64,000 nt of DNA from Psococerastis gibbosa (lineage: Eukaryota > Arthropoda > Insecta > Psocodea > Psocidae). The notes below the pieces were generated by a model. It was not told the origin of the DNA and made no database searches. It saw only the letters and a program-made list of their open reading frames with translations. Below are positions 1 to 12,011 of the stretch, piece by piece. The stretch is taken from positions 11,146,874 through 11,210,873 of the forward strand of contig OZ020490.1 in assembly GCA_963971405.1 (NCBI GenBank), in the 5' to 3' direction. The position numbers and the translations under genes were made by a program. How positions within the stretch are numbered: position 1 is the stretch's first letter; every line of letters begins with the position of its first letter.

Positions 1-492
1 TTACTTCAGCATTCTCTTATTCTCTATTCAATAATATTGGCTGGGCTGAGTTGCATAGTGATTAATGAATGCAATTCGATAATAATCATTTCAGTTAGCT
101 AAAATGGGGAGGATACCTATTTTGTATACTACTAGTAACATAATATGGCATTGTAATGTATAACCTACTGTTATAATTATAACTGTGAAGTGTAAATCTA
201 TTGTACAGAACATTTAAGGCTGGCAAATATACATGGCAAATATACATATTTCACTCCTGAGAAACGGTGTGAATTGGTAACAGTGGTCTATTTTTAAAAA
301 AAGTAATTGATAAACCAGAAAACAACACAGAATTACAATATTATCTAGGTATATTTTACGTTCCCCCGTCAAAACATACGATTATACCGTATGTTTTACC
401 CACCACAAAATTATCAAATTAAATGTGGACATTGTTCACTAGAAATACGTAGCCAGGATTTTATTTCGGAGGAGGCTAACTACTAAGGGGCC

Positions 493-513
493 GGGGGGGG
501 GGGGGGGGGGGGG
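493..513. repeat. Poly-G tract
   Basis: An uninterrupted run of about 21 G. It is one of many G or C runs (9 or more bases) in the window, most of which lie just inside the ends of inverted-repeat elements. Length is likely to vary between individuals or to be an assembly estimate. The first 865 bases hold no recognisable gene. Confidence 0.8.
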
Positions 514-984
514 TATGGAATATCCCCAGTAAAACGGCGGGTCCGCAAAAACACACAGTTTCAGCAGTTTTAGTGTTTTTAGAGGGAGGAAAAAATTACA
601 GGTGAAACATTAAACTGAACAATGCAATTTTTTTACATTTGGGGGGGGGGGGCTTCAGCCCCCAAAGCCCCCTCCCTACGTGCCTGTTTCCAAGCAAACA
701 AAAACTATATCTTACACTCTATGCAGTACCAGCCTGCTATTTTATTGTCGGTACGGCCTACAGTACCACAGCATTGTATTCAATTAATTATTATTATTTA
801 CAATTAATGTATCATGCATACATATGTTTACAGACAATAGATAACATATTATCCTACAGTTTAGACATTGGCGTAAATTCCCTAAATTGGGGGGGGGCGG
901 CTTTAAGACCTAGACTTAGATTCATTACTCATTCACTTCTGAAGTCTGCCTGTATCGCATATTATGTGACTTTTATCTTCCTAA

Positions 985-1375
985 TGAGATGGCGACCAAT
1001 GGTTCGACTTCTGGAAAATTCCTTCACAACTTTTCATTTCATGATCCCCTGATCATACAAATGTCTTGATTGATCACACAAATGGAGCTTGTTAACCAGC
1101 TAGATCCACTATTTCGTTACAAGATGGCGGCCGATTGAAACCTTATATAATTCATATCACAGTTAATATTGGTCGCAGAGGAATGAATTAAACTTTGACT
1201 GAAAACCCGTATTATTAACTACGATAATGGTAATCAACACTTTTTACGACAAATCAATCATTTCAAGATGGCATCCAGTCAAAGTGAAAATAATTTTATA
1301 AGTAAAAGCTCATAGTCGGAATTGTGGTTCGAAATTTGGAACACAAGAGTGTTTTGTGTGTTGATGTTGTGATCG
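985..1375 (+). repeat. Dispersed repeat F, copy 1
   Basis: This stretch, with TTACAAGATGGCGGCCGATT and TTGGTCGCAGAGGAATGAAT as landmarks, recurs at 48735-49020. A further matching block at 48250-48300 is separated from the rest there by an inserted miniature element. No coding frame is apparent. Confidence 0.7.
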
Positions 1376-1412
1376 GAAAAATAACGAAGTATTTTTTATT
1401 TTTTATTACATA

Positions 1413-1848
1413 AAGTGTGCTTTTGTACGGCGGAAGCGAGACATGGTGCATTTACGAACATGAAGAAAAAAAAAAACTGGAAGCCTTTGAGTTGTGGTGC
1501 TACAGATGAATCATGAAAATCCCATGAAGAGACCACATAACCAACGAAGAAGTGCTCCATAGAATAAACGAAAAAAGAGCTATATGGCCACCATTTCAAC
1601 TAGAAGAGGCAAATGGATGGGGCATATTCTGAGACACGAAGGGCTTATCAAGAACATAATTGAGGGTATGGTTGAAGGCACCAACTCAAGAGGACGACAG
1701 AGGAAGGAGTATCTAGAAGATGTCATGAAGGACCTAGGGTGCGACACCTACAAAGAACTGAAAAGGACCGCACAAAACAGACAAGAGTGGAGGAGAAAAA
1801 TAAAACATTCGCTGCAAACCAATCCTTAGATTGCAACTCAAGAAGAAG
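1413..1848 (+). mobile_element. 5'-truncated non-LTR retrotransposon (LINE type A), pol C-terminal tail, degenerate
   Basis: The translation shows the C-terminal tail typical of RTE-like non-LTR reverse transcriptases: an ETWC box, KLEAFELWCYR, RDHITNEEV, then MGHILRHEG and a GRQRKEY basic box. Stop codons and a frameshift near 1585 break it. The insert ends in a short AAGAAGAAG tail and is flanked by ATTACATA (1405-1412) and ATTACGTA (1849-1856), a probable 8-bp duplication with one mismatch. Two other copies of the same family lie at 12828-13268 and 21841-22420. Confidence 0.75.
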
Positions 1849-2740
1849 ATTACGTAGCGTAGAAGAAAAGCAGGGTCAGCGGAATCTCCCTACACCTGAT
1901 CGGCCAGAGCCGAAAGGGATTTGTAATTATTTATTTTTTTTAAAATGTATAATACGTACATTATACACTATAATATTCAAGTTCAGTAAGAAAAAAAATT
2001 AAACTTTTGTTTTAGAAATTTAGAAATTAAAATTTGCTTTTAATTTCCTGAAATTGTTTTACAAGTTCTCACACGCTCAGCGACCTAGTCTACGCATGAC
2101 GGCCAAATTGTTGAACCTGTTGAGAATGGTGGTACCAGGCGCGGTGAAAGGGGGCTAGGGGTCTAAAAAAATTGATAAATAGGCCCAAATCAGTGAGGTT
2201 ATTCATTTTATTCATACCATACCCTGGGGCAGGGGGGCCGGGGGTCTCTCCCGGAGATTTTTTTTTATAAATGGGCCGAAATTAGTCAAGTTTTGGGCAT
2301 GATATCTCCGGGAAAACGGCGGGTCCCGGGGTCTCCCCCGGAGAAAATAATAGATAAATACGCCCAAATTAGTGAGGTTTTACGCATTTTGCAAGCAATA
2401 CAGTTGACATTTTACCGACGACTAAACCTACCGTTGAGGGGGCCCGGGGATCTCCCCGGCGGAAAAAATGTTTGAAAAATATGTCTAAAGTATTCTGGTT
2501 GTAAGCATTTTGACTAATATATTTTTTTTGAATGTATTTGGTCAATATGTTGATTATTTTTGTCTTTCATGTAAAATAAGCATACCAAGGATTAATTTGT
2601 TTTTGTTATTGTGGATACTATGCCTTTCCCCTCCATAACGTCTTTGTCAGCAGAAATCCTGGGGGGGGGGGCTACGGGTGCCCCTGGGGGGCTCAGCCCC
2701 CCCTTCCCCAGGACCCCCTATTTACGCCAATGAGTTTAGA

Positions 2741-3860
2741 AGGTTTGTGCATGTTACCTACCATAATTTTACTTTCCTAACTTTAAGTTTATAGCAAAAT
2801 CGTCTATGAGACAAGAATAGTCAAGAGCAGCCGCCAGTGGCGCCTCAATAGAAAGAATTGCCAGGCTGGAAAGTTTCGATTGGCTAATGCTGTTTCTCAA
2901 GTAGTTTTTTATAATTTACAATTTTGAGAAGCTTCTTTCTCCACTGGCCACTGGCAACATTTATGCTTTATTTATTTTTAACATTTGGTTTGTGAGTTAT
3001 TCAATTAATTTTTGTCGTTTTGCCGCCCCTCGGGAAGTGCCGCCCCTCGGGAAGTGCCGCCCTGAAGCAGCTGCCTCATTGCCTCAATGGACGGCACGGC
3101 CCTGAAGTTCCATGGGATCACTGAGCTATACAGTCTAAATTGTTAAACCACTATTCTTTGTTCCACAGATCTTTTACCTGCTTACATACTTACTAGCTAA
3201 ATAACTTCTTTTAATTTTGTACTTATATTTTAATGTGTAACTTAACGTGTAACAGGAGGAAGTAATATCGTATCTAATTTTATAATTTATAAATTTTTGT
3301 GGAAGAGTAATGATGCAGTCATTAGTAGAATTTTACTGTGGATATCATTGCGCTATTACTCTTCCATAAGATGTTCCTCAAGCTCCACGAAGTCACCAAG
3401 GAAACTCTCACAAGGACAAATTTTTGTCTTTGTGCAATGGAATTGGTACTATATAGTACATATTTGTACGATATAAATACATTATTATTACTCCAGTTCT
3501 ACTTTGTACAATAATTTGCGGCAAAAAAACATTGCGTTTTACAAGTACAGTGTATCATCTTTTATTGCGATTAATAGTAGATGTGGCCATTCATCATACT
3601 GTACATTATGGTATGCTACTACTGTAGTAAATCAAGTTAGGCAGCGCCTTATGCGGGTTTGTTAGTCACCAGCCAACAGGCTTATGCAAACAATTGAATG
3701 CATTTCGAAAATTATTTGTGAGCACTATTGTAGAAAACTAATACCTATAAATGGCCTATACAGTATATAGTAGAATATACACAGAATGTACCCATCACAT
3801 CCCGTTGCTGTCGAGAAGAAAAGAAACTATTCAAACAAAATATTGCTATCACCCGAGAAG
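2741..3860. other. Gene-free stretch
   Basis: I see no coding exon, terminal repeat or RNA gene here. There is a short local duplication of GCCGCCCCTCGGGAAGT at about 3021-3057. Confidence 0.5.
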
Positions 3861-3862
3861 CA

Positions 3863-4145
3863 CTACTTTCCCTTTCTTGAGTATAATCCGGGATGATAGG
3901 CTGTGATCGTTCTGAAAGCGTACTTCCAAGTACTGCCCTGGAAGAATGAAGAACCTGTAGAATCCGGGGTGATGGGCCGTGGTCGAAATAAAAGCGAACT
4001 TCCAAACGTTTCGTCAACATCTGCGGTCGACATCTTCAGTGGAACTTCAAAGATTGTATCTCGCAGGCTCAGCACCTTTGTTCCTTCTATAGCAGTGGAT
4101 CATTCATTGTATACAAGCAGATTCTGTGAGAGCCCTCAGAGGTGA
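3863..4145. repeat. Dispersed repeat D (inverted-repeat element), copy 1
   Basis: It contains the family landmarks GTAGAATCCGGGGTGATGGG, CCAAACGTTTCGTCAACATC and TGCGGTCGACATCTTCAGTG. Better-bounded copies lie at 54180-54395 and 22705-22830, and partial ones at 18420-18545, 19085-19120 and 48030-48110. In the complete copies an outer TTTCACGGCC..GGCCGTGAAA inverted repeat is visible, so it behaves as a miniature inverted-repeat element. Confidence 0.6.
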
Positions 4146-4329
4146 GGTAGGTAATCAGTGACTATTCTGAGGTCGGCGTTTACACAGGTCGGTAACTCAA
4201 AAAGGAATTTACACAAAAGGGGAGGAGGAGGAGGAGGAAGGAGGCACCCCCCCCCCCCCTAGCCACTTATATTCTTATTCACATGTGAAATTAGTAGTAG
4301 TGTTCGTCGGGTTAATAACGACTTAGGCC

Positions 4330-4590
4330 TCATATTAGGGCCCATAGAGCACTCCGACTTGTCTGTCCCATGCCAGCCCATAGGACAGTGGACCTCCTGA
4401 TTATAGTGGATTCCGAACCACTTGGGAAACACAGTGAAGTCACACGATTAGTTCGGAGGTGACCAGGACAAGTCCTACCATGTTTCCCTACCGGCACTGT
4501 GCACACGACCAAGTTATCTGCAGCTTTGAACCTGCTATTGGTCCGCTGGATTCAACTTGGTATGGCGGCCGGCTAAACCACATGTCAAAT
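4330..4590 (+). repeat. Dispersed repeat E, fragment
   Basis: It matches 35340-35570 through TGGACCTCCTGATTATAGTG, GATTCCGAACCACTTGGG and GTCACACGATTA, and the reverse strand of 18655-19012 and 32945-33285. The family is about 350 bp long and ends in AAC triplets in the better copies, so it may be a SINE or LINE tail. Origin unresolved. Confidence 0.6.
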
Positions 4591-4746
4591 TACTCACAGT
4601 TTTGTATAAGTTAACACAGCACTCCTCCACAGAGGTTATGAATTTCTCTCAGTAAAATATTTTAACACCTTCCTTCTAGATTTGCTGTCCTGCAAGTGAC
4701 TGTTTTTTTCTTAAAAGATATGACCGTAGTTGCTACTTGGTACAGT

Positions 4747-7700
4747 TTAGAATATAGGTTGACAGATTGATGGTAAGTAGTGGTCGAAATAAAATGATTG
4801 TAGTTTTGGGATGTTCTTTCGCCATTGTGCGTCGCTATCCACCTGTAAGCACAGTGTCCACATTGGGGTCCAAATGAAAAAGTGGCAAGTTTTTTTTTTG
4901 GTCATAAATAGCTGCCCCTGGACTTGATGATAGTATCTATCTTTCTTGTTGAAAATGAGGCCTTCATCGGAGATTTTCAAATACTTCAGTTTCCCCGAAG
5001 TAATTGCCTCTTCTGGTGTGCTGATTCCTATCGCCGAATAAGGGCACTTTATCTCCAATAGCATGTTGTCACCTATGACACCGTCGGGCGAAGCAGCGAG
5101 GAAAGGATAGTCTGACCTTACAACTAATCCAGACCTCTGAACTTTGCTGCCAGTCGCATACTCATACGCGAGTCTAGCCACCTCTTCATTGTCCCTTCCC
5201 CATGTAATGGCCGCTGTAGATGGAGCACCCTTATGTATTGATTGTACGAACTTGTTCATGTTTTTTCGCTTTGTCGCACATATAACAGGTCCAAAGTTGC
5301 TAGCAGTCAGCCTTTTCTTTCGCTCGCAGTGCCACTCTGGTATCAGCGCTTGTAGCCTAGTCCTAATTTCCAATTGCTGAAACCCCACAGCATTATTTTC
5401 TATGCTCTTCAGCATGTCTTCCTTTGTGAGTAGAGGAAATCCGCGACTGGCCAAGTCCTCCTTTGGTGCCCCATATTGGTCATTTTTATAAAAAAATAAC
5501 CGACGTCGCTTTGAAGTTGGCTCGTCCAACACATTAGTTCGGGCTTTGCGTTTTTTCAGTTTACGGCGTTCATTTATTTTTATAGCACTGCTGGGGCTAC
5601 GGCCAGTGAAAGCAAGAGTTGACTCGCCAATGAAATGTCCACGACTATTTTTCTGAATTATGGCAGCTGCAGCTCGAACATTATACCCATTGCGCTGGTA
5701 ATTCATCACCCTTTTTGCCAGGTTGTATCTGTTTAAAATGCTGTTGAATGATTCCGCTTTATTCGTAGTTTTATTTTCTAACAAGGAAGCAGCATTTGTT
5801 ACTACCCTGGCAAATGCTGTGGATATTTCTGCAAAAAATATTACCCCTGCCTTGGTGGTCCATAGGGAGTTCCAATCGCCTCCATCACATTCACATGAGA
5901 CTGCAGCACTGCATAACATATGATTGCCCAAACAGTGGCGAAGAACACTTAATAAGCATCTTTGCAAATTTATAGATTTTGCGTCATCTGATTTACTGTC
6001 GTCTTCTCGGAAATAGGAAGACGCCTCACTTATTTTTTGCCTCAACTCTTTGATGAATTTTTTACTTTTTATGAAGTCACGGAGCTCCTTTGGATGTTGT
6101 TTCTTTTTCCCTAACTCTCGTAACTTTCTATAAAATACCCGGCTTATGTGTATAACGCATTCCAGTTTTTTTGGAATTATGGAAGGCCCATATGGCTCGG
6201 CATCTAGGACTGTCTTATAGGTGGAGGAATCACCATCTCCTATGAACTTCACATACCGGAGCTTGTATTTTTCGACACTTCTTGTGAAACACTCGGCCAG
6301 TATGGCTGCCTCCATTCCATTTGGGGGTAAAGACCAATTTTTATAACATATATGTGATTTCGGTGACACTTCTTGGCCTAGTTTGAGACGTTTTTTCTCT
6401 GCCCTCTCACAAAGCACACAGTATCGATTTTTTACCCCGTAGTCTAAAACCTTTCCTGTTCTTTCACCTATTATGCAAGCAAAACCTGCAAGCGACTTGT
6501 AGTGTCCCTGGTAGGAACGAGAACACCAAGCTCCATCCACTTCCACAGTTACATTTGCGACACCATCATCGTCGACGCAGCCTTCCTTTTCTGCTAGACG
6601 CCATTCTTCGCCTGCTGCCAGTTCCAGACTTTCCTCGGTGGTCTTCATTAACTGCCTAGAAACCACTTCATAACCTTTTTGAAAGGTATTAATACTTAAC
6701 GGCGTGATGTCCATGCCAGAAAGAAAATCCATGGCTTGCGTAAAATGAATTCCTGCACCAATCGCAGCATTGGCCACCTTGAAGTTGCTTGAATTATACC
6801 CTTCCGTCTTTTCTGACTTAACTGTTTGTTCCAATTTACACATATTACACCTGAAGGTCCAAGCGTTCAATAGACCCCTTTTACTCTCTTTTATAATTAC
6901 CATGTCCCGAAAAGAACAGTCGCAGGAACCGTGGGAATATGTTTCCTGGAGTTGGCGAAATAGGTAATGTACGTCGACGAGATATATTCGCCTCTTCCCT
7001 GAAATAAAATAAAATTATGAGGTATAACTATCATACACATTGTTCGTACTAATGACTTTTTAACCATTGGCATAAATAGGGGGTCCTTGGGGGGGGGGGG
7101 GGGGTGACATAGACGCTATGGAGGCGAAAGGCATAGTATCCACAATATCGAAAGGGAAATTAATTCTTGGTATGCTTATTTGACATGAAAGACATCATAA
7201 AAAAATCTTCATATTGACCAAGTTACAAGTACTTTCACAAAAAATATATTACTCAAATTGCTTTTTCTACGGGGGAGACCCCCGGGCCCCCCTCAGTGGT
7301 AGATTTATTCGTCGGTAAAATCTCAACTGTGATGCTTTTAAAATGCGTAAAACCGCACTAATTTGGGCCTATTTATCGATTTTTCTTCTCGGGCCCAGGG
7401 ACGGATCCAGCCCATTGGTGGGGGGGGGTAGTTGTGGGTCAAAATAGGAAAAACATATGTAGGATCGATTAAATTACAGCGTTATAGATTAATTTACAAT
7501 AGATTTACTAAGTTTTTGGGGGGCCCCTACCCCCTATAGCCGTCCTTGCCCTGGCCCCCCTTCTTCCAGGGTAAAACATGAGCAAAAGTTCACTAATTTG
7601 GGCCCATTTATTGTTTTACTGCACTTGAATAGTTTTGTGTGTAATGTATTTCATAAAAAAAAAAAAAATTTAAATAATAAAAAGTAATATAATTTGCTAG

Positions 7701-10700
7701 GCAGACTTCAGAAGTTAATGAGTAATGAATCAAAATCTTGGGGTCCTAAAGCCCCCCCCCCAGAAATTTTGGGAATTTACGCCAATGGTTTTAACATGTT
7801 GGCAAGCCACTACTTTTATTTTTAAATCCAGTACATGCTGTAACTGTGTATAACTAAATTAGGGGCACCATGCGTTAGGATGTGAGTTCCCTTTTCCTAC
7901 TGTATACGTTACAGTGCATGTCATCGGCGTAAATTCCCAAAATTTCTGGGGGGAGGGCTTTAGGACCCCAAGATTTTGATAGATGGCTCATTCACTTCTG
8001 AAGTCTACCTTGCAAACTATATGACTTTTCATTATTTAATTTTTTTTAATGTGTATGAAATACATTATATACACTATACTATTCAAGTTCAGTAAAACAA
8101 AAGAAGTAAAAAGGCAACTTTTGTTTTCGACATTTAAATAATAAAAAATAACGTTGTTTTTTATCTCCTGCATTTTTTTTAAAAGTTCTGACCCGCTCTG
8201 CGACCTAGTTATGTATGCATAACGGCCAAATTGCTGAACCTGTTCAGAATGGTGATACCAACCAGGCGCGGATTTAGGCATTTTTCTCAGAGGGGGCGGG
8301 AGAATTTAGCCTAAAATTGGAACCTATGTATTCAAGTTCCAAGTATAAGAAACCAATACACATCCTAGGCTATACACTGGAGACCGGGGGGGGGGGGAGA
8401 ATTTTATTACAATTAAAAACGACCTGTCGCATTCAACATTCACAATCTATACCATTGCATCGCATTCACAAAATGGAACTAAGTAGTTTGTAGGTTGCCC
8501 TAGAAGATAAACAACATGCCGCAGTCAGGCCGAAAAAAACGAACTTGACAAAAAATTAACACCTGAACTCAGAAAAATCTACCATTTATAGGAATTAGTC
8601 AAGGTTTGTAGAATCTAATATTTGGTTTTAAACATTGAATTTATATTGAATTTTTTGGAATATTCTATACTTGCAATTTAAAATAAAAGAGTAAAATCCC
8701 TCCATTTTGTACCTACTGTACATGTATATTGAATAAGTAAAATCTGAAGTATTTTGCATACAGAAAATCAGACTATCTCGAACATACAGGCCATGATTAC
8801 ATCCTCGAATGAAAATTCGATCCAAGAAATATTTATATTGAATAGCCTATACGATTTGATTCTGAATTTAGACCTTGCACTTTCGCATTTTTAGTCCACC
8901 AATATTTATTGGATCGAATATTCGAGTAGGCCTGTATGTAATAGGGGAGATATCAATAAAACATTTCCACTGTTTACAGTTCTATTAAATATGTCTTAAT
9001 CTGTAGAATCTCTAATGTTTCTCGCTGCCAAAACAAGTCAAAGTAAAACCCCACTATATGGTACCTAGAATTAAAAATGTGTTGAGATCTTTTGAGGCTG
9101 CTCTTCTCTACGAAGAAAGCTGTGGCACTCGTTCTAGAGGAAACGCTCTTCTACGTTTTTTAGTTTTTTTCTGACCACATTTATATAGAATGGGCGCGAT
9201 CAAGGGCGTGCGCAGCTTTTTAAATTAGAGGAGGGGGCATCACCTTAGTTCCCAATCACCCCCGCGTCTTGACACCATCGCGGGGGTTTGAAAGGCAATA
9301 TGGAGAGGAGATCTCGATAATAAATTTAATTTTGAATATGACTTCGGTCAAATAGAAAAGTATTTCAATAATCAGGTCTAGTGTGTTTCTTGATGGACAA
9401 CGTAACGCAAAGCACGAGGCCTGGAAGCATGGAAGCATGGAAGGGTCGGGCCGGCGCCCCTAACTACGGCAAAACTTACGAAAAGGACTTTATGTGAGAA
9501 GGCCCTGAATGAAAACGAATGATAAACACAACAATTATAATTAATTATGGCCTATAACCTGAATATTTTCGTCAGGGGACGCAGGGAGACAGAGGAATTA
9601 CTTGCAACTTGCTAACATTGTTATTATATCCCTACTCGCGGTTGAATACATACTATATATAATACCATGGCCCTAAATAATTGAAAGGTACACTCACCGT
9701 CACTATGGGTATAAGGAGGAATATTATTGACTGTTGAAGTGGAATCTTCGTGTACCCCTTCGGTACACCAAGTGCTGATGGGCGTACTCTGATCAATGGG
9801 CCAAACAATGGGTGTATCAACGTTTATTGTTGTTTCTGGCTCCAGAGATATTTCGGTACTGCTTGGTGGTAATCGAATGAATTTCCCTCGTCCACCTTTC
9901 CTGGAATAGTAAGATGTAGGCTATAAATACAGCTGTTCATAGTAATACAATGGTATCTACAGTATAATATTGACACTGTTGACAGTAACTTCTAAGACCG
10001 GGGTTCATAATTCTTCACGTTTCAGGAAATATGTTGTATAAGGAATGTATATAAATCTAAGACTTTTAAGGCTGGAATCTTCTATACATAGGCCTAAGTA
10101 CACATTCAGATCAACCACTCCCATCAGCTCATCTACTGCTTCCTCATGAACTACATTTGACAGATTCTTGACTTAAATTTAATTTAATTTTTCATATTGA
10201 TTTCTACTATCTCATTGTCACTGATTATGATGGAGATATAAGAATTCCCAAATCGGAGAACTGCAACAGATAAGGTTCTCATTTTTTCCACTCGAAGAAC
10301 CGTAATGACATATAATAACAATTATGAAATAACTAATTGCAGCCCGTTCCCACCATCTCGTCTTATGTACCTAGTGTAGGAATTGTTATTTGTTTTAATT
10401 ATTTTATTCATTTATTCTAATACGAAGACCTTTTTTATTCCACAAGTAACCCATTGCTGCACTTTTAGCCTACTCATAATTAACATTTACAGGTGCGCAT
10501 CCTCGTATACTTATTTTACATAGTTTACAAAGAAATACCTATAGCTATGTAGCCTATGTTACCTAGGATTATTACCTAGCCCTAGGTACGTGAAGTCGTG
10601 ATACCAACAAACGTAAGGCTTATTTTAAGTTTTACATATTCAGACAAGATATATTAAAATGAAATAACTGATAAGAAATACATACCTTCTGTTTTTACTC

Positions 10701-10735
10701 CAGTAATTTCTCGAAGCATCTCGTTTATTTCCCAT
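4747..10735 (-). CDS. Mutator-like DDE transposase fused to YqaJ-type exonuclease, three exons, 834 aa
   Basis: I reconstruct three exons: 10735-10686 (ATG, donor AG|GTATGT), 9900-9698 (acceptor CCAG|G, donor ACG|GTGAGT) and 6998-4747 (acceptor TTTCAG|G, stop at 4747). Splice phases agree at both junctions and no stop interrupts the 834 codons. Residues of about 86-520 look like the Mutator-like transposase domain of many uncharacterised invertebrate proteins. They carry Asp in VDGAW (about 239), Asp in GDGDS (about 339-341) and Glu in NKAESFN (about 500), a plausible D-D-E triad, plus a CVLC pair at about 278-281. Residues of about 635-820 form a YqaJ PD-(D/E)XK nuclease: WHCERKKRLTAS, the acidic GRDNEE, SPDG (Asp of about 723), LEIKCP (Glu 733, Lys 735) and QVQGQL. 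A basic, nuclear-localisation-like stretch (KRRKLKKRK type) separates the domains. I found no flanking terminal repeats, so it may be a transposon gene or a domesticated one. Intron 2 (9697-6999) holds the element at 7064-7788. Confidence 0.85.
7064..7788. mobile_element. hAT-like element with CATTGGC ends inside intron 2 of the transposase-YqaJ gene
   Basis: The left end CCATTGGCATAAAT and the right end ATTTACGCCAATGG are inverted copies, flanked by TTTTAA on both sides (7058-7063 and 7789-7794). If the true end is CATTGGC, the duplication is TTTTTAAC/GTTTTAAC, 8 bp with one mismatch. Its ends match the 866-2732 element, and 7240-7390 is the inverse of 2340-2480. It holds no coding capacity. 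A smaller element (7396-7553) is nested in it. Confidence 0.7.
7396..7553. mobile_element. Nested miniature element with CAGGGACGG / CCTTGCCCTG ends
   Basis: The CAGGGACGG left end and CCGTCCTTGCCCTG right end are inverted copies, and the interior TAGTTGTGGGTCAAAATA recurs in inverse orientation at about 61510-61535. The form suggests an hAT-like miniature element. No clear duplication is seen. Confidence 0.5.
7922..8275. repeat. Partial CATCGGCG-ended element, relative of 866-2732
   Basis: It begins CATCGGCGTAAATTCCC and follows the 866-980 sequence, then continues without interruption into sequence matching 1930-2145 (ATTCAAGTTCAGTAA, CGACCTAGT, ACGGCCAAATTG). This copy therefore shows the state before insertion of the block at 981-1930. 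Its right end is not clear. Confidence 0.6.
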
Positions 10736-10739
10736 GATA

Positions 10740-11588
10740 AGCACAATGCACAAATATACACAAAAGAAACAGATACCTTAGCCTATTGATAACTTAATTA
10801 TTCCGCGAGCGAAAATAAATACGAGCGAGATTCACCGGCGAGAGAAAAACACCACTACCTTCAAAATTTGGGAAGGTACTGAAACCATGCGCTGAACCGT
10901 ATTAGGGTACCAACCCCAATTCATTTGTTATGCCTTTCTTGCCTGAATGCACGGGCTTATTTTAATTTTATTTTTTTACGTAATAAGTTTCTAAGTTATT
11001 GATATGAAAATTTGAGAGCAAAAAGATGTATTAACACTATAACATCTGTATTTATTTCAAGTTGCTATTTGCATATTCGCGGGTTTAGTAGGATGGTTTT
11101 GTAATTGACATTTTACGCAATATATATATATTTTTTCACTAACAAAAATGAATGCAAATTAATTCTTAAGATTAAATGAATCTACAGGTAAAATTTTTAT
11201 ACTCTATCTTCAAAATAAAAAATTCTACGGGGCAAAAATGTCAAAAAGTGGCTAAATTCAGACTAAAAATGGAAAAAGTACTATTTAGATCTACTGTACC
11301 GTATTCATATATACTGGGCATATAGCCCAGATGATTTTCCATAATCATTACCAATTTTAGAAATTTAGGAGCTGAAATAATATTGTTATAAGCCTAGAAG
11401 TGGCAAAAAGTGGTAAAATTCAAGGTAAATAGGCCATATTAGGTAAGTTAGGCCTAATTTTTAGTTTTCAATATACTGGGCACTTAGACTACTCTATTAT
11501 ACACTATCCTAAAAAATTTCACAATTTTAACTATTAAATTAAGAAAGTTATAACTCAAATATGATGGCGATGCTACTATACCGCAGCC
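10740..11588. other. Upstream region of the transposase-YqaJ gene, no gene seen
   Basis: This AT-rich stretch should contain the promoter of the minus-strand gene. I see no terminal inverted repeat here matching the sequence beyond the gene's stop codon, nor another coding frame. Confidence 0.4.
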
Positions 11589-11592
11589 TTAA

Positions 11593-11979
11593 GGGCAAAC
11601 CGGAGTCGCCGATATTCCATTTTCTGTTCCAACTTCAATTTCTCATGAAATATGGAACGCAGAACAATGAAAAAATGCTGAATGGAAAGAAGAATTTTTT
11701 CTCCTAATTTTGATGTATAGTATGTGGCCTTATAACTAACCCCAATTCGCCACAGTTGATGAACTCTTTCAGCTTGAACTCCTGAGTGACCGTTGTTTTT
11801 TGCGTATCAAGTTCACTAACTATAGCCGATCGGTATTGATGATTGTAACATGCTATACATCAAAATTAGGAGAAAAAATTCTTCTTTCCATTCAGCATTT
11901 TTTCATTGTTCTGCGTTCCATATTTCATGAGAAATTAAAGTTTGCACGGAAATAGCATATCGGCGACTCCGGTTTGCCC
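11593..11979. mobile_element. TTAA-flanked inverted-repeat element (387 bp)
   Basis: It has long inverted arms of roughly 130 bp: GGGCAAACCGGAGTCGCCGA at the left and its inverse at the right, both arms containing TCATGAAATATGGAACGCAG or its inverse. It is flanked by TTAA at 11589-11592 and 11980-11983. TTAA targets fit piggyBac or Kolobok elements; the ends do not start with CCC as classical piggyBac ends do. No coding capacity. Confidence 0.75.
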
Positions 11980-12011
11980 TTAACCAAGTAAAAAATAATC
12001 GAGAGCGGCCC

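Larger units (their letters stand above)
866..2732. mobile_element. hAT-like element with CATTGGCG ends, 8-bp duplication, containing nested insertions
   Basis: The left end reads CATTGGCGTAAAT and the right end is its near-perfect inverse, ATTTACGCCAATG. Both are flanked by the identical 8-mer AGTTTAGA (858-865 and 2733-2740), which I read as a target-site duplication. Ends of the form CA..GGCG with 8-bp duplications fit hAT transposons. No transposase is present. The element is itself a target: sequence continuous in the related copy at 7922-8275 is split here between about 980 and 1930 by a shared repeat (about 985-1375) and a LINE fragment (1413-1848). Tracts of G and C lie near the ends and at about 2235-2470. 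Confidence 0.7.

Noticed and set aside
639..1052. 137-codon plus-strand open frame
   Set aside because: It runs through G tracts and across the boundary of a transposon end; no domain or codon signal.
4747..6903. Gene starting at the internal ATG at 6903
   Set aside because: The frame continues upstream without a stop to a good acceptor at 6999, and two upstream exons join in phase; the extra residues fit the family's N-terminal part.
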